Positions 30,205 through 40,517 of a DNA stretch of 64,000 bases are shown in pieces (position 1 is the stretch's first letter; every line of letters starts with the position of its first letter). This DNA is from Pseudomonas coleopterorum. Its GTDB lineage: Bacteria > Pseudomonadota > Gammaproteobacteria > Pseudomonadales > Pseudomonadaceae. Where the stretch lies: the NCBI RefSeq assembly GCF_900105555.1, contig NZ_FNTZ01000001.1, positions 4,028,501 through 4,092,500 on the forward strand, read 5' to 3'. The notes under the pieces were generated by a model. That model was not told the DNA's origin, searched no databases, and saw only the letters and a list, made by a program, of their open reading frames with translations. The position numbers were made by a program, and so were the translations under genes.

Positions 30205-30825
30205 TTACTTGGAGTAGAGCTCGACAATCAGGCTTTCGTTGATGTCGGCGGACAGATCACTGCGAGCAGGAACGTTCTTGAAAACGCCCGACTTCTTCTC
30301 AGTGTCTACTTCTACCCATTCTACGCGGCCACGTTGGGCACACAGATCGAGAGCTTGGACAATGCGAAGCTGGTTTTTTGCTTTCTCGCGAATCGCGACC
30401 ACGTCACCAGCACGAACCTGGTAGGACGGAACGTTAACGGTCTTGCCGTTGACGCTGACGGACTTGTGCGATACCAACTGACGGGATTCGGCACGAGTCG
30501 AGCCGAAGCCCATACGGTATACGACGTTGTCCAGACGGCATTCGAGCAGTTGCAGCAGGTTCTCGCCGGTTGCGCCTTTCTTGCCGGCAGCTTCCTTGTA
30601 GTAACCGCTGAACTGACGCTCGAGAACGCCATAGATACGACGGACTTTCTGCTTTTCACGCAGCTGGGTGCCGTAGTCGGACTGGCGGCCACGGCGCTGA
30701 CCGTGGATACCTGGGGCTGCTTCGATATTGCACTTCGATTCCAGGGCGCGAACGCCGCTTTTCAGGAACAGGTCAGTGCCTTCACGACGAGCCAGTTTGC
30801 ATTTTGGACCAATGTAACGAGCCAT
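30205..30825 (-). CDS. rpsD: Small ribosomal subunit protein uS4
   Basis: S4 (206 aa), a primary 16S rRNA binder and, in E. coli, the translational repressor of the alpha operon. It starts [20 protein letters not shown] and contains the S4 RNA-binding domain ([35 protein letters not shown]). The N-terminal zinc-cysteine motif of some S4 proteins is absent (C-minus form). It follows rpsK by 18 bases. Confidence 0.98.
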   Translation of the reverse strand: MARYIGPKCKLARREGTDLFLKSGVRALESKCNIEAAPGIHGQRRGRQSDYGTQLREKQKVRRIYGVLERQFSGYYKEAAGKKGATGENLLQLLECRLDNVVYRMGFGSTRAESRQLVSHKSVSVNGKTVNVPSYQVRAGDVVAIREKAKNQLRIVQALDLCAQRGRVEWVEVDTEKKSGVFKNVPARSDLSADINESLIVELYSK

Positions 30826-30843
30826 TATCTATCGTCTCCTGAA

Positions 30844-31233
30844 TTACACGCGGCGCTTCTTCGGCGGACGGCACCCGTTATGCGGGATTGGCGTCACGTC
30901 GGTGATGCTGGCGATCTTATAGCCACAGCCGTTCAATGCACGGACAGCGGACTCACGACCTGGACCTGGACCCTTGACGTTGACGTCGAGGTTCTTCAGG
31001 CCATATTCCAGCGCAGCTTGACCAGCACGCTCAGCAGCCACCTGGGCAGCGAACGGGGTGGACTTGCGAGAACCGCGGAAACCCGAACCGCCGGAAGTAG
31101 CCCAGGACAGGGCGTTACCTTGACGATCGGTAATGGTCACGATGGTGTTGTTGAAAGACGCGTGGATGTGGGCGATGCCATCAACCACTGTCTTTTTGAC
31201 TTTCTTACGAGGACGAGCAGCAGGTTTTGCCAT
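30844..31233 (-). CDS. rpsK: Small ribosomal subunit protein uS11
   Basis: S11 (129 aa) of the 30S platform. A lysine/arginine-rich start is followed by [42 protein letters not shown] and the C-terminal [20 protein letters not shown]. It lies 30 bases after rpsM in the alpha operon. Confidence 0.98.
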   Translation of the reverse strand: MAKPAARPRKKVKKTVVDGIAHIHASFNNTIVTITDRQGNALSWATSGGSGFRGSRKSTPFAAQVAAERAGQAALEYGLKNLDVNVKGPGPGRESAVRALNGCGYKIASITDVTPIPHNGCRPPKKRRV

Positions 31234-31263
31234 GACTAGATTCCTGTCGATTCGCTGGTGCGA

Positions 31264-31620
31264 TTACTTGCGGATCGGCTTACGCGGACCTTTACGGGTA
31301 CGCGCGTTGGTCTTGGTACGCTGACCGCGTACTGGCAGACCACGACGATGACGAAGACCGCGGTAGCAGCCCAGATCCATCAAGCGCTTGATTTTCATGT
31401 TGATTTCGCGGCGCAGATCACCTTCGGTGGTGAACTTCGCCACTTCGCCACGCAGCTGTTCAATCTGCTCGTCGCTCAGATCCTTGATCTTTGCGGCTGG
31501 GTTGACCCCAGTGTCTGCACAGATTTTCTGTGCAGTAGTGCGACCAACACCATAGATGTAGGTCAGCGAGATAACAGTGTGCTTGTTATCTGGAATGTTG
31601 ACGCCTGCAATACGGGCCAT
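31264..31620 (-). CDS. rpsM: Small ribosomal subunit protein uS13
   Basis: S13 (118 aa), in the 30S head near the inter-subunit bridge. It starts [19 protein letters not shown], contains the helix-two-turn-helix motif ([18 protein letters not shown]) and ends in the basic tail [18 protein letters not shown] that touches P-site tRNA. It is the first gene of the alpha operon, following a 129-base spacer containing a hairpin and a strong promoter. Confidence 0.98.
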   Translation of the reverse strand: MARIAGVNIPDNKHTVISLTYIYGVGRTTAQKICADTGVNPAAKIKDLSDEQIEQLRGEVAKFTTEGDLRREINMKIKRLMDLGCYRGLRHRRGLPVRGQRTKTNARTRKGPRKPIRK

Positions 31621-31679
31621 TCAGTGGGACTCCAATTGACAGCTACCTACGCCCCGGAAGCCAAGAAATAGGGCGCGAG

Positions 31680-31708
31680 ATAATATCGCTGTAATAACAA
31701 ATAATCAA
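31680..31708 (-). promoter_or_regulatory. Alpha-operon promoter before rpsM
   Basis: On the minus strand TTGATT (31703-31708), 17 bases, TATTAT (31680-31685), then a GC-rich CTCGCGCCC discriminator of the kind found at stringently controlled promoters. The predicted start near 31673 leaves about 50 bases of leader before rpsM. Confidence 0.75.
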
Positions 31709-31732
31709 CCCGGCAGCGCACTAGCTGCCGGG
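31709..31732 (-). terminator. Hairpin between rpmJ and rpsM
   Basis: Nine-base arms (31709-31717 and 31724-31732) pair perfectly around a six-base loop. On the minus strand TTGATTATTTGTT follows, a loose U-rich tail. It ends 18 bases after the rpmJ stop and directly abuts the -35 of the rpsM promoter, so it probably ends or attenuates spc-operon transcription. Confidence 0.65.
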
Positions 31733-31749
31733 CTTGTAGCACATCACAG

Positions 31750-31866
31750 TCAGCCTTGGCGCTGTTTGTGACGCGGCTCTGCGCTGCAAATGACTCGAAC
31801 GACGCCTTCGCGACGAATGATTTTGCAGTTACGGCACAGCTTTTTCACCGATGCACGAACTTTCAT
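31750..31866 (-). CDS. rpmJ: Large ribosomal subunit protein bL36
   Basis: L36 of 38 residues, from the ATG at 31866 to a TGA ending at 31750. It starts [20 protein letters not shown] and ends HKQRQG. Cys11, Cys14, Cys27 and His33 form the zinc ribbon, so this is the zinc-binding (C-plus) form. It lies 28 bases after secY and ends the spc operon. Confidence 0.95.
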
Positions 31867-31894
31867 TGCCAACTCCTCGAACCTTAAGGGACTG

Positions 31895-33226
31895 TCAGCG
31901 CAGCAGACCGCTGCCACCGTAGCCTTTCAGGTTGGCTTTCTTCATCAGGGATTCGTACTGGTGCGAAACGAGGTGCGATTGTACTTGGGACATAAAGTCC
32001 ATCACAACCACTACCACAATCAGCAACGAGGTCCCGCCAAGGTAGAACGGAACGTTTGCAGCCACCACCAGAAACTGTGGAAGCAAGCAGACGCACATCA
32101 TGTACAGGGCACCGAACATGGTCAAACGAGTCAGAACGCCATCAATGTAGCGCGCTGACTGTTCGCCTGGACGAATACCCGGAATAAAGGCACCGGACTT
32201 CTTCAGGTTTTCCGCTACGTCTTTCGGATTGAACATCAACGCCGTATAGAAGAAGCAGAAGAAAATGATCCCTGCACTAAACAGCAGAATGTTCAACGGC
32301 TGACCAGGAGCGATCGACTGCGAGACGTCCTGCAACCAGCCCATACCTTCGGACTGACCGAACCAGGAGCCCAGCGAAGCCGGGAACAGCAAGATGCTGC
32401 TCGCGAAAATGGCAGGAATCACACCGGCCATGTTCACTTTCAGCGGCAAGTGGCTCGTCTGCGCAGCGAAGACCTTGCGGCCCTGCTGACGCTTGGCATA
32501 GTGAACGGCGATTCGCCGCTGACCACGCTCGATGAACACCACGAAACCGATAATCGCTACCGCCAGCAGACCGATTGCAACCAGCGCGAAGATGTTGATG
32601 TCGCCCTGACGCGCAGACTCGAAAGACTGCCCTATCGCTCTCGGAAGACCAGCAACGATACCCGCGAAGATCAACATCGAGATACCGTTACCCACACCAC
32701 GCTCAGTAATCTGCTCACCCAGCCACATCATGAACATGGCGCCCGCCACGAAAGTGGAGACCGCCACGAAATAGAAACTGAAGCTTGCAGTGAACGCCAC
32801 ACCCTGGTTGGCCAGGCCGATCGACATGCCGATCGCCTGCACCAGGGCCAGGATGACGGTGCCATAGCGGGTGTACTGGCTGATCTTGCGACGGCCAGCT
32901 TCACCTTCCTTCTTCAACTGCTCCAGCTGCGGGCTCACGGCGGTCATCAGCTGCATGATGATCGATGCCGAAATGTACGGCATGATCCCCAGTGCAAAGA
33001 TGCTCATCCGTTCCAGCGCGCCGCCGGAAAACATGTTGAACAAGCTAAGAATGGTCCCCTCATTCTGTCGAAACAGGTCTGCGAGTCGGTCCGGGTTGAT
33101 ACCTGGAACCGGGATGTGTGCGCCAATTCTGTAGACGATGATCGCCAGGAACAGAAAACGCAGACGAGCCCAGAGTTCAGACATACCGCCCTTGCCTAGC
33201 GCTGAGAGAGCACCTTGCTTAGCCAT
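31895..33226 (-). CDS. secY: Protein translocase subunit SecY
   Basis: Central channel of the Sec translocon (443 aa, ten transmembrane helices). It starts [18 protein letters not shown] and contains [25 protein letters not shown], the cytosolic loop [17 protein letters not shown] and [22 protein letters not shown]. It adjoins rplO without spacing, as in other spc operons, and pairs with SecE at 58610-58978. Confidence 0.98.
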
Positions 33227-33661
33227 TTATTCCTCGAACTTGCCGCCAGCTGCTTCGATAGCCGCACGCGCACCTTTGGTGGCGGCGATACCCTGGATGG
33301 TTACAGCGCGAGTCACTTCGCCCGACAGCATGATTTTCACACGCTGAACGTTCTGGTTGATCACGTTGGCATCCTTCAGGGACTGCACGGAGACGATGTC
33401 GCCTTCCACTTTGGCCAGCTCGGACAGACGCACTTCTGCGCGGTCCATGGCTTTCAGGGAAACGAAACCGAACTTCGGCAGGCGACGATGCAGCGGCTGT
33501 TGACCGCCTTCAAAGCCTGGAGCGATGGTGCCACCGGAGCGGGAGGTCTGACCTTTGTGGCCACGGCCGCCGGTCTTGCCCAAACCACTACCGATACCAC
33601 GACCCGGACGGTGCTTTTCGCGACGCGAACCGGGAGCTGGACTCAGATCATTGAGTTTCAT
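33227..33661 (-). CDS. rplO: Large ribosomal subunit protein uL15
   Basis: L15 (144 aa). The N-terminal glycine/arginine-rich extension ([32 protein letters not shown]) penetrates 23S rRNA; the C-terminal domain ends [21 protein letters not shown]. It lies three bases after rpmD and abuts secY. Confidence 0.98.
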   Translation of the reverse strand: MKLNDLSPAPGSRREKHRPGRGIGSGLGKTGGRGHKGQTSRSGGTIAPGFEGGQQPLHRRLPKFGFVSLKAMDRAEVRLSELAKVEGDIVSVQSLKDANVINQNVQRVKIMLSGEVTRAVTIQGIAATKGARAAIEAAGGKFEE

Positions 33662-33664
33662 CGA

Positions 33665-33841
33665 TTAACCCTCTACGCGAAGCATGTAGTAGGCCTTGTT
33701 GATCATCCCGCGATTCTCGGGAGTATCCTGGACTTCTACAGTGTGACCGATGCGACGCAGACCCAGACCCTTAACGCACAGCTTGTGGTTAGGGATACGG
33801 CCGGTCATGCTTTTGATCAGCGTAACTTTTACGGTAGCCAT
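33665..33841 (-). CDS. rpmD: Large ribosomal subunit protein uL30
   Basis: L30 of 58 residues from the ATG at 33841. It begins [20 protein letters not shown] and ends [12 protein letters not shown], with the conserved [19 protein letters not shown] core. It sits two bases after rpsE and three bases before rplO, the usual spc-operon position. Confidence 0.96.
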
Positions 33842-33843
33842 GA

Positions 33844-34344
33844 TCAGATGATCTCCTCAACGTTCAGACCGCGCTTGGCGGCGATGGACGACGGGGACTG
33901 CATGGCTTTCAGACCCTTGAACGTAGCGTGAACCACGTTGACGGGGTTGGTGGAGCCGTAGCACTTGGCCAGAACGTTCTGGACACCAGCGACTTCGAGA
34001 ACGGCACGCATTGCGCCGCCAGCGATGATACCGGTACCTTCCGAAGCAGGCTGCATGTATACCTTCGAAGCGCCGTGGGCGGACTTCATGGCGTACTGCA
34101 AGGTGGTCCCGTTCAGGTCCACTTGAATCATGTTGCGACGAGCTGCTTCCATAGCTTTCTGGATGGCAGCAGGCACTTCACGAGACTTGCCACGGCCGAA
34201 GCCAACACGGCCCTTGCCATCACCTACCACGGTCAACGCGGTGAAGGTGAAGATACGGCCGCCTTTGACGGTCTTGGCAACGCGGTTAACTTGAACCAGC
34301 TTCTCGATGTAGCCTTCGTCGCGCTTTTGGTCGTTATTTGACAT
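33844..34344 (-). CDS. rpsE: Small ribosomal subunit protein uS5
   Basis: S5 (166 aa), important for decoding accuracy and the mRNA entry helicase activity. The N-terminal dsRNA-binding domain includes [21 protein letters not shown] and [21 protein letters not shown]; the C-terminal part has [19 protein letters not shown]. The spectinomycin loop around VAKTVKGG looks wild-type. It is three bases from rplR. Confidence 0.98.
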
Positions 34345-34347
34345 AAC

Positions 34348-34698
34348 TTAGAACTCCAGCCCAGCTTCACGAGCGCCATCGGCCAGCGCTTTGACGCGAC
34401 CGTGGTACTTGAAGCCAGAGCGGTCGAAAGCCACCTGCGAGACGCCAGCGGCCTTAGCACGCGAAGCGACCAGCTGGCCAACCTTAGTGGCCGCGTCAAT
34501 GTTGCCAGTGGCACCATCACGCAATTCTTTGTCCAAAGTCGAGGCACTTGCCAGGACCTTGCTGCCGTCGGCCGAGATGACCTGGGCATAGATGTGCTGC
34601 GAAGAGCGGAACACGCAGAGACGCACGACTTCGAGTTCGTGCATTTTCAGGCGTGCTTTGCGAGCGCGACGCAGTCGAGTAACTTTTTTGTCGGTCAT
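34348..34698 (-). CDS. rplR: Large ribosomal subunit protein uL18
   Basis: L18 (116 aa), which carries 5S rRNA into the 50S subunit with L5. It starts [20 protein letters not shown] and contains [15 protein letters not shown] and the C-terminal [24 protein letters not shown]. It lies ten bases after rplF. Confidence 0.98.
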   Translation of the reverse strand: MTDKKVTRLRRARKARLKMHELEVVRLCVFRSSQHIYAQVISADGSKVLASASTLDKELRDGATGNIDAATKVGQLVASRAKAAGVSQVAFDRSGFKYHGRVKALADGAREAGLEF

Positions 34699-34708
34699 TT
34701 GCTATGCC

Positions 34709-35242
34709 CTACTTCTTCTTGGCTTCTTTACGGCGGACGACTTCGTCTGCGTAACGTACACCTTTGCCTTTGTAAGGCTCTGGCGGACGGAAATCGCGGA
34801 TTTCAGCGGCCACTTGACCCACCAGCTGCTTGTCGATGCCCTTGATCAGGATATCGGTCTGGCTAGGAGTCTCAGCGGTGATGCCTTGCGGCAACTCGTA
34901 ATCCACCGGATGAGAGAAGCCCAGCGACAGGTTCAGCACTGTGCCTTTTGCTTGTGCCTTATAGCCAACACCGACCAGCTGGAGCTTGCGCTCGAAGCCT
35001 TGGCTTACGCCCTGGACCATGTTGTTGACCAAAGCGCGAGTGGTACCGGCCATTGCACGGGTCTGCTGATCGCCATTCTTGGCAGCGAAACGCAGTTCGC
35101 CAGCCTCTTCAACGATTTCAACCGACGAGTGAACGTTCAGTTCCAGAGTGCCCTTGGCACCCTTCACCGAAAGCTGTTGGCCGGCGAATTTGACTTCGAC
35201 ACCAGCTGGCAGCTTAACGGGGTTCTTAGCGACGCGAGACAT
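34709..35242 (-). CDS. rplF: Large ribosomal subunit protein uL6
   Basis: L6 (177 aa), two related alpha/beta domains near the factor-binding site. It starts [19 protein letters not shown], with the domain-two signature [28 protein letters not shown] and the C-terminal [26 protein letters not shown]. It is 12 bases after rpsH. Confidence 0.98.
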   Translation of the reverse strand: MSRVAKNPVKLPAGVEVKFAGQQLSVKGAKGTLELNVHSSVEIVEEAGELRFAAKNGDQQTRAMAGTTRALVNNMVQGVSQGFERKLQLVGVGYKAQAKGTVLNLSLGFSHPVDYELPQGITAETPSQTDILIKGIDKQLVGQVAAEIRDFRPPEPYKGKGVRYADEVVRRKEAKKK

Positions 35243-35254
35243 GCTTATCCCCCC

Positions 35255-35647
35255 TTAGAACACTGTGCAAAGTACTTCGCCGCCGACACCGGCAGCGCGC
35301 GCAGCACGATCCGTCATCACACCTTTGTTGGTGGAGACGATGGATACGCCGAGACCGCCACGAACTTTTGGCAGATCTTCAACGGATTTGTACTGACGCA
35401 GGCCTGGACGACTTACGCGCTTGACTTCCTCGATGACCGGACGGCCTTCGAAGTATTTCAGCTCGATGGAAAGCGACGGTTTTGCTTCGCTGCTTACCTG
35501 AAAACCCGCGATGTAACCTTCGTCCTTCAGAACTTTGGCCACAGCTACCTTCAACGTGGAAGATGGCATGCTTACGACGGACTTTTCAGCCATCTGGGCA
35601 TTACGGATTCGAGTTAGCATGTCCGCTAACGGGTCCTGCATACTCAT
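35255..35647 (-). CDS. rpsH: Small ribosomal subunit protein uS8
   Basis: S8 (130 aa), a central-domain 16S binder and, in E. coli, the translational regulator of the spc operon. It starts [20 protein letters not shown] and ends with [47 protein letters not shown] 212-base spacer with a hairpin and a strong promoter precedes it, much longer than the 2-30 base gaps elsewhere in this operon. Confidence 0.98.
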   Translation of the reverse strand: MSMQDPLADMLTRIRNAQMAEKSVVSMPSSTLKVAVAKVLKDEGYIAGFQVSSEAKPSLSIELKYFEGRPVIEEVKRVSRPGLRQYKSVEDLPKVRGGLGVSIVSTNKGVMTDRAARAAGVGGEVLCTVF

Positions 35648-35745
35648 GGGCTAGACGCTCCTGATACAAAAATAATTAGCCTTGCGGCTACAACGTCGCC
35701 GAGCGTGTGATCCGGTCCAAAAACCCGGGCTCAGGCGAGCCGGCA

Positions 35746-35774
35746 ATTCTAGACGCACGCCAGAAATGAATCAA
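35746..35774 (-). promoter_or_regulatory. Internal spc-operon promoter before rpsH
   Basis: On the minus strand TTGATT (35769-35774), 17 bases, TAGAAT (35746-35751), followed by the GC-rich TGCCGGCTCGCC. The predicted start near 35739 gives a leader of about 90 bases before rpsH. The -35 lies inside the 3' arm of the upstream hairpin. Confidence 0.75.
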
Positions 35775-35795
35775 GCCCCATAAGGGGCTTGATTC
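35768..35795 (-). terminator. Perfect hairpin between rpsN and rpsH
   Basis: GAATCAAGCCCC (35768-35779), ATAA loop, GGGGCTTGATTC (35784-35795): 12 perfect base pairs. On the minus strand only ATTTCTGG follows, so termination may be partial. Its 3' arm (minus strand) includes the rpsH -35 hexamer, so transcription from upstream folds over the internal promoter. Confidence 0.65.
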
Positions 35796-35859
35796 AATCG
35801 CCATGACACCGGCGGTCGGTTGATTGCTCAATTTTCCGCCGGCACCAGGCCGGTCTGAC

Positions 35860-36165
35860 TTACCAGCTGGCTTTAACCAGACCTGGTACGTCACCGCGCA
35901 TGGCGGCCTGGCGCAGCATGTTACGGCCGAGGCCGAACTTGCGGTATACGCCATGTGGACGACCAGTCAGGCGGCAGCGGTTACGCATGCGCGAGGCGCT
36001 TGCGTCACGTGGCTGCTTCTGCAGAGCTACGGAAGCATTCCAGCGCTCTTCTTCACTTGCGTTCAGATCAACGATGATAGCTTTCAGCTCAGCACGCTTC
36101 TTGGCGTATTTAGCTACCGTCAGCTGACGCTTCAGCTCACGGTTCTTCATGCTCTTCTTGGCCAT
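35860..36165 (-). CDS. rpsN: Small ribosomal subunit protein uS14
   Basis: S14 (101 aa from the ATG at 36165, [20 protein letters not shown]). It is the long zinc-free form: no CxxC pair is present around [30 protein letters not shown]. It follows rplE by 13 bases and is the last gene before the internal hairpin/promoter. Confidence 0.98.
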   Translation of the reverse strand: MAKKSMKNRELKRQLTVAKYAKKRAELKAIIVDLNASEEERWNASVALQKQPRDASASRMRNRCRLTGRPHGVYRKFGLGRNMLRQAAMRGDVPGLVKASW

Positions 36166-36178
36166 TTTCCTACTCCAA

Positions 36179-36718
36179 TCAGTTGCGGAACGGGAAGTTG
36201 AAAGCACGCAGCAAGGCGCGACCTTCTTCATCCGAACGAGCAGTGGTGGTCAGGGTAATGTCCAGACCGCGCAGAGCATCGATCTTGTCGTAATCGATTT
36301 CCGGGAAAATGATCTGCTCTTTCACGCCCATGCTGTAGTTGCCACGACCATCGAAGGACTTGGCATTCAGGCCGCGGAAGTCGCGTACCCGAGGCAGGGA
36401 GATCGCCAGCAGGCGGTCCAGGAATTCGTACATCTTTTCGCGACGCAAGGTCACCTTGACACCGATCGGCCAGCCTTCACGGACTTTGAAGCCCGCGATG
36501 GATTTACGAGCGAAGGTCACAACGGCTTTTTGGCCGGTGATCTTCTCGATGTCGGCTACAGCGTGCTCGATGACTTTCTTGTCGCCGATCGCTTCGCCCA
36601 GGCCCATGTTCAGGGTGATCTTAGTAACGCGCGGAACTTCCATCACGTTCGCCAGCTTAAGTTCTTCCTTAAGCTTGGGAGCGATTTCCTTCCGGTAAAT
36701 CTCTTTCAGTCGTGCCAT
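36179..36718 (-). CDS. rplE: Large ribosomal subunit protein uL5
   Basis: L5 (179 aa), a 5S rRNA-binding protein. It starts [20 protein letters not shown] and contains [38 protein letters not shown] and the C-terminal [29 protein letters not shown]. Twenty bases separate it from rplX. Confidence 0.98.
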   Translation of the reverse strand: MARLKEIYRKEIAPKLKEELKLANVMEVPRVTKITLNMGLGEAIGDKKVIEHAVADIEKITGQKAVVTFARKSIAGFKVREGWPIGVKVTLRREKMYEFLDRLLAISLPRVRDFRGLNAKSFDGRGNYSMGVKEQIIFPEIDYDKIDALRGLDITLTTTARSDEEGRALLRAFNFPFRN

Positions 36719-36738
36719 GGTCTTCTACCTAGCAGTGT

Positions 36739-37053
36739 TCAAGCATCAACCGCTTTTTGGGTCGACTTGAAGACACGAATTTTTTTGCCTTCTTCTACTT
36801 TGAAACCAACGCGGTCAGCCTTGTTGGTTTCGCCGTTGAAAATGGCGACGTTGGAAGCGTGCAGAGGCGCTTCTTTCTCGACGATACCGCCCTGTACGCC
36901 CGACATCGGGTTAGGCTTGGTATGACGCTTCACCAGGTTGACCCCACCAACGACCAGACGGTCGTCAGCGAGAACCTTGAGCACCTTACCGCGCTTGCCT
37001 TTGTCTTTGCCGGCGATCACGATGATCTCGTCGTCACGACGAATCTTTTGCAT
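36739..37053 (-). CDS. rplX: Large ribosomal subunit protein uL24
   Basis: L24 (104 aa), an assembly-initiator protein with an N-terminal KOW motif ([27 protein letters not shown]) and the conserved [15 protein letters not shown]. It lies 11 bases after rplN. Confidence 0.98.
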   Translation of the reverse strand: MQKIRRDDEIIVIAGKDKGKRGKVLKVLADDRLVVGGVNLVKRHTKPNPMSGVQGGIVEKEAPLHASNVAIFNGETNKADRVGFKVEEGKKIRVFKSTQKAVDA

Positions 37054-37064
37054 GTCGGATCTCC

Positions 37065-37433
37065 TTACAGCACTTCTGGGGCGAGCGAGACGATCTTCAT
37101 GAACTTCTCAGAGCGAAGTTCACGGGTCACTGGCCCAAAGATACGGGTGCCGATTGGCTCTTGCTTGTTGTTCAAAAGAACAGCAGCGTTGCCATCGAAG
37201 CGGATGATGGAGCCGTCAGCACGACGAACGCCGTGGCGAGTGCGGACTACAACAGCAGTCATCACTTGACCCTTCTTCACCTTGCCACGAGGAATCGCTT
37301 CCTTCACGGTCACCTTGATGATGTCGCCGATCCCAGCGTACCGGCGGTGCGAGCCGCCCAGTACCTTGATGCACATGACGCGACGAGCGCCGCTGTTATC
37401 GGCCACATCGAGCATGGATTGAGTCTGAATCAT
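37065..37433 (-). CDS. rplN: Large ribosomal subunit protein uL14
   Basis: L14 (122 aa), at the subunit interface. It starts [20 protein letters not shown] and contains [31 protein letters not shown] and the C-terminal [19 protein letters not shown]. It begins the spc operon in the E. coli naming scheme, but no promoter is visible in the 23-base gap after rpsQ. Confidence 0.98.
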   Translation of the reverse strand: MIQTQSMLDVADNSGARRVMCIKVLGGSHRRYAGIGDIIKVTVKEAIPRGKVKKGQVMTAVVVRTRHGVRRADGSIIRFDGNAAVLLNNKQEPIGTRIFGPVTRELRSEKFMKIVSLAPEVL

Positions 37434-37456
37434 AGAATTTCTCCGACCCCTAGCCC

Positions 37457-37723
37457 TTAGACTTCAACAGCGCGTTCGAGAACGTCAACCAGTGCCCAGG
37501 ACTTGGTCTTGGCCAGCGGACGGGTTTCACGAATAGTGACCTTGTCGCCGATCTTGCACTGGTTGGTTTCGTCGTGAGCGTGCAGCTTAGTCGAACGCTT
37601 AACGTATTTACCGTAGATCGGGTGCTTTACGCGACGCTCGATCAATACGGTGATGGTTTTGTCCATCTTGTCGCTGACCACACGGCCAGTCAGCGTACGG
37701 ACGGTTTTTTCGGCTTCAGCCAT
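37457..37723 (-). CDS. rpsQ: Small ribosomal subunit protein uS17
   Basis: S17 (88 aa from the ATG at 37723, [20 protein letters not shown]), an OB-fold 16S binder. Conserved segments are [19 protein letters not shown] and [17 protein letters not shown]. It is two bases after rpmC. Confidence 0.98.
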   Translation of the reverse strand: MAEAEKTVRTLTGRVVSDKMDKTITVLIERRVKHPIYGKYVKRSTKLHAHDETNQCKIGDKVTIRETRPLAKTKSWALVDVLERAVEV

Positions 37724-37725
37724 GA

Positions 37726-37917
37726 TCACTTACCTGCCTGCTGGTTGAGCACAGTTTTCACGCGAGCGATGTCGCGCTTCACTTGCGAGAGCAGGTGAGA
37801 CTGCCCCAACTGGCCAGTTGCTTTCTGCATGCGCAGATTGAACTGGTCGCGCAGCAAGCCGAGCAGTTGCTCGTTCAGTTGCTGTGCTGATTTTTCACGA
37901 AGTTCATTCGCTTTCAT
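37726..37917 (-). CDS. rpmC: Large ribosomal subunit protein uL29
   Basis: L29 (63 aa), a two-helix protein at the tunnel exit. It starts [20 protein letters not shown] and has [18 protein letters not shown]. The ATG at 37917 overlaps the rplP stop by one base; an upstream GTG at 37920 is possible but unnecessary. Confidence 0.97.
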
Positions 37918-38330
37918 CACATCACCGTCCGCTTAACAAAGGAGGTGGCGAGAGGCAGCTTTGCAGCCGCCAAGGCGAAAGCCTCACGCGCCAGCTCTTC
38001 GGAAACACCCTCGATTTCATACAGGACTTTGCCTGGCTGAATCTGGGCAACCCAATATTCCACGTTACCCTTACCTTTACCCATACGAACTTCGAGGGGC
38101 TTTTTGGAGATAGGCTTGTCCGGGAATACACGGATCCAGATCTTGCCGCCACGTTTTACGTGACGGGTCAGAGCACGACGCGCTGACTCGATCTGACGAG
38201 CGGTGAGACGACCACGAGCTACAGACTTCAGCGCGAACTCGCCGAAGCTGACTTTGCTACCGCGCTGAGCCAGACCACGGTTGTGGCCAGTCATCTGCTT
38301 GCGGAACTTCGTACGCTTAGGTTGCAACAT
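37917..38330 (-). CDS. rplP: Large ribosomal subunit protein uL16
   Basis: L16 (137 aa), close to the A-site tRNA and L7/L12 stalk. It starts [20 protein letters not shown] and contains [25 protein letters not shown] and [22 protein letters not shown]. Overlaps rpmC by one base and follows rpsC by 12 bases. Confidence 0.98.
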
Positions 38331-38342
38331 TTGGCGTACCCC

Positions 38343-39029
38343 TTACTTAGCAGCTTTTTTACGAGGCGCAGGTGCTTGTGGTTTCAGTTCTTCTTGGCGA
38401 CCACCGATTACTTCGCCTTTGAAAATCCAAACCTTCACACCGATCACACCGTAGGTGGTGTGAGCTTCGTAGTTGGCATAGTCGATGTCGGCACGCAGGG
38501 TGTGCAATGGCACACGACCTTCGCGATACCATTCAGTACGTGCGATTTCAGCACCGCCGAGACGACCGCTCACTTGGATCTTGATGCCTTTGGCACCAAT
38601 GCGCATGGCGTTCTGTACGGCGCGCTTCATGGCGCGACGGAACATCACACGACGCTCCAGCTGCTGAGCTACGCTCTGCGCAACCAGCATACCGTCGAGC
38701 TCCGGCTTGCGGATCTCTTCGATATTGATGTGCACAGGCACACCCATTTGCTTGGTCAGGTCCTGACGCAGCTTCTCAACGTCCTCACCTTTCTTCCCGA
38801 TGACGATACCAGGACGAGCGGTGTGAATGGTGATGCGTGCAGTTTGGGCCGGACGATGGATATCGATACGGCTTACGGACGCGCTTTTTAGTTTGTCTTG
38901 GAGATACTCACGCACCTTCAGATCTGCGAACAAGTAGTCCGCATAAGTCCGACCGTCTGCGTACCAGACGGAGGTGTGCTCCTTGACGATTCCCAGGCGA
39001 ATGCCAATGGGATGTACTTTCTGACCCAT
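38343..39029 (-). CDS. rpsC: Small ribosomal subunit protein uS3
   Basis: S3 (228 aa from the ATG at 39029, [20 protein letters not shown]). The KH domain carries the GxxG loop in [19 protein letters not shown]. The C-terminal domain contains [24 protein letters not shown]. It forms part of the mRNA entry tunnel. It lies 13 bases after rplV. Confidence 0.98.
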
Positions 39030-39042
39030 CTGATCGACTCCG

Positions 39043-39375
39043 TTACTTGTCAGCAACCTTGACAGTGATATGGCAAGACCGCTTGACGATGCGATCAGCC
39101 CGGCCTTTGGCACGAGGCATGATGCGCTTCAGCGAACGCCCTTCGTTGACGAAAACGGTGCTGACCTTCAGGTCATCAACGTCTGCGCCTTCGTTGTGCT
39201 CGGCGTTGGCTACGGCCGACTCCAGCACTTTCTTCATGATTTCCGCGGCTTTTTTACTGCTAAAAGCCAGCAGGTTGAGCGCTTCGCCCACCTTCTTCCC
39301 GCGGATCTGGTCGGCGACCAAGCGGGCTTTCTGGGCGGAGATTCGAGCGCCCGACAACTTAGCGGCTACTTCCAT
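39043..39375 (-). CDS. rplV: Large ribosomal subunit protein uL22
   Basis: L22 (110 aa), lining the exit tunnel. It starts [20 protein letters not shown], with the long beta-hairpin region [22 protein letters not shown] intact, so no macrolide-resistance deletion is seen. It lies 11 bases after rpsS. Confidence 0.98.
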
Positions 39376-39386
39376 TTCCTTACCCC

Positions 39387-39662
39387 TTAACGCTTGGCTT
39401 TCTTGTCAGCCACGTGCCCGCGATATGTACGGGTACCGGCGAACTCGCCCAGTTTGTGGCCGACCATGTCTTCGTTCACGAGAACGGGGACGTGCTGACG
39501 ACCGTTGTGTACTGCGATGGTCAGACCGACCATTTGTGGCAGGATCATCGAACGACGCGACCAGGTCTTAACTGGTTTGCGATCGTTCTTTTCCGCCGCC
39601 ACTTCGATCTTCTTCAGTAGGTGAAGATCAATAAAAGGACCTTTTTTCAGAGAACGTGGCAC
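39387..39662 (-). CDS. rpsS: Small ribosomal subunit protein uS19
   Basis: S19 (91 aa), in the 30S head. It starts [20 protein letters not shown] and contains [27 protein letters not shown] and [15 protein letters not shown]. It lies 16 bases after rplB. Confidence 0.98.
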
Positions 39663-39678
39663 TGTCGTATCCCTCTAT

Positions 39679-40503
39679 TTACTTGCGACGACGGACGATC
39701 ATTTTGTCGGTACGCTTATTACCACGAGTCTTCGCGCCCTTAGTCGGGAAGCCCCATGGCGATACCGGATGACGACCACCGGAGGTACGACCTTCACCAC
39801 CACCATGTGGGTGGTCAACCGGGTTCATGGCAACACCACGAACGGTTGGGCGAACGCCACGCCAGCGTTTGGCACCGGCTTTACCCAGCGAGCGCAGGCT
39901 GTGCTCGGAGTTCGAAACCTCACCCAGCGTTGCACGGCACTCGGACAGCACTTTACGCATTTCGCCCGAACGCAGGCGCAGGGTCACATAGACACCTTCA
40001 CGAGCGATCAGCTGAGCCGAAGCACCAGCGGAGCGAGCGATCTGAGCACCCTTGCCCGGCTTCAGTTCGATGCCGTGGATGGTGCTACCAACCGGGATGT
40101 TGCGCAGCTGCAGCGAGTTGCCTGGCTTGATTGGTGCCAGAGCACCTGCAATCAGCTGGTCGCCAGCGCTCACGCCTTTCGGTGCGAGGATGTAGCGACG
40201 CTCGCCGTCTGCGTACAGAACCAGAGCGATGTGAGCAGTACGGTTAGGATCGTATTCGATACGCTCGACAGTGGCGGTGATGCCATCTTTGTCGTTGCGA
40301 CGGAAGTCGATCATGCGGTAATGCTGCTTGTGACCACCACCGATGTGACGGGTGGTAATACGGCCATTGTTGTTACGACCACCAGACTTCGATTTTTTCT
40401 CGAGCAGCGGTGCGTGAGGAGCGCCTTTATGCAGCTCCTGGTTGACCACCTTGACCACGAAACGGCGGCCAGGGGAAGTCGGTTTGCATTTAACGATTGC
40501 CAT
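39679..40503 (-). CDS. rplB: Large ribosomal subunit protein uL2
   Basis: L2 (274 aa), required for peptidyl transfer. It starts [20 protein letters not shown] and has the conserved C-terminal histidine block [34 protein letters not shown] and the basic end [12 protein letters not shown]. It lies 14 bases after rplW. Confidence 0.98.
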   Translation of the reverse strand: MAIVKCKPTSPGRRFVVKVVNQELHKGAPHAPLLEKKSKSGGRNNNGRITTRHIGGGHKQHYRMIDFRRNDKDGITATVERIEYDPNRTAHIALVLYADGERRYILAPKGVSAGDQLIAGALAPIKPGNSLQLRNIPVGSTIHGIELKPGKGAQIARSAGASAQLIAREGVYVTLRLRSGEMRKVLSECRATLGEVSNSEHSLRSLGKAGAKRWRGVRPTVRGVAMNPVDHPHGGGEGRTSGGRHPVSPWGFPTKGAKTRGNKRTDKMIVRRRK

Positions 40504-40517
40504 GATGCACCCCTTCC

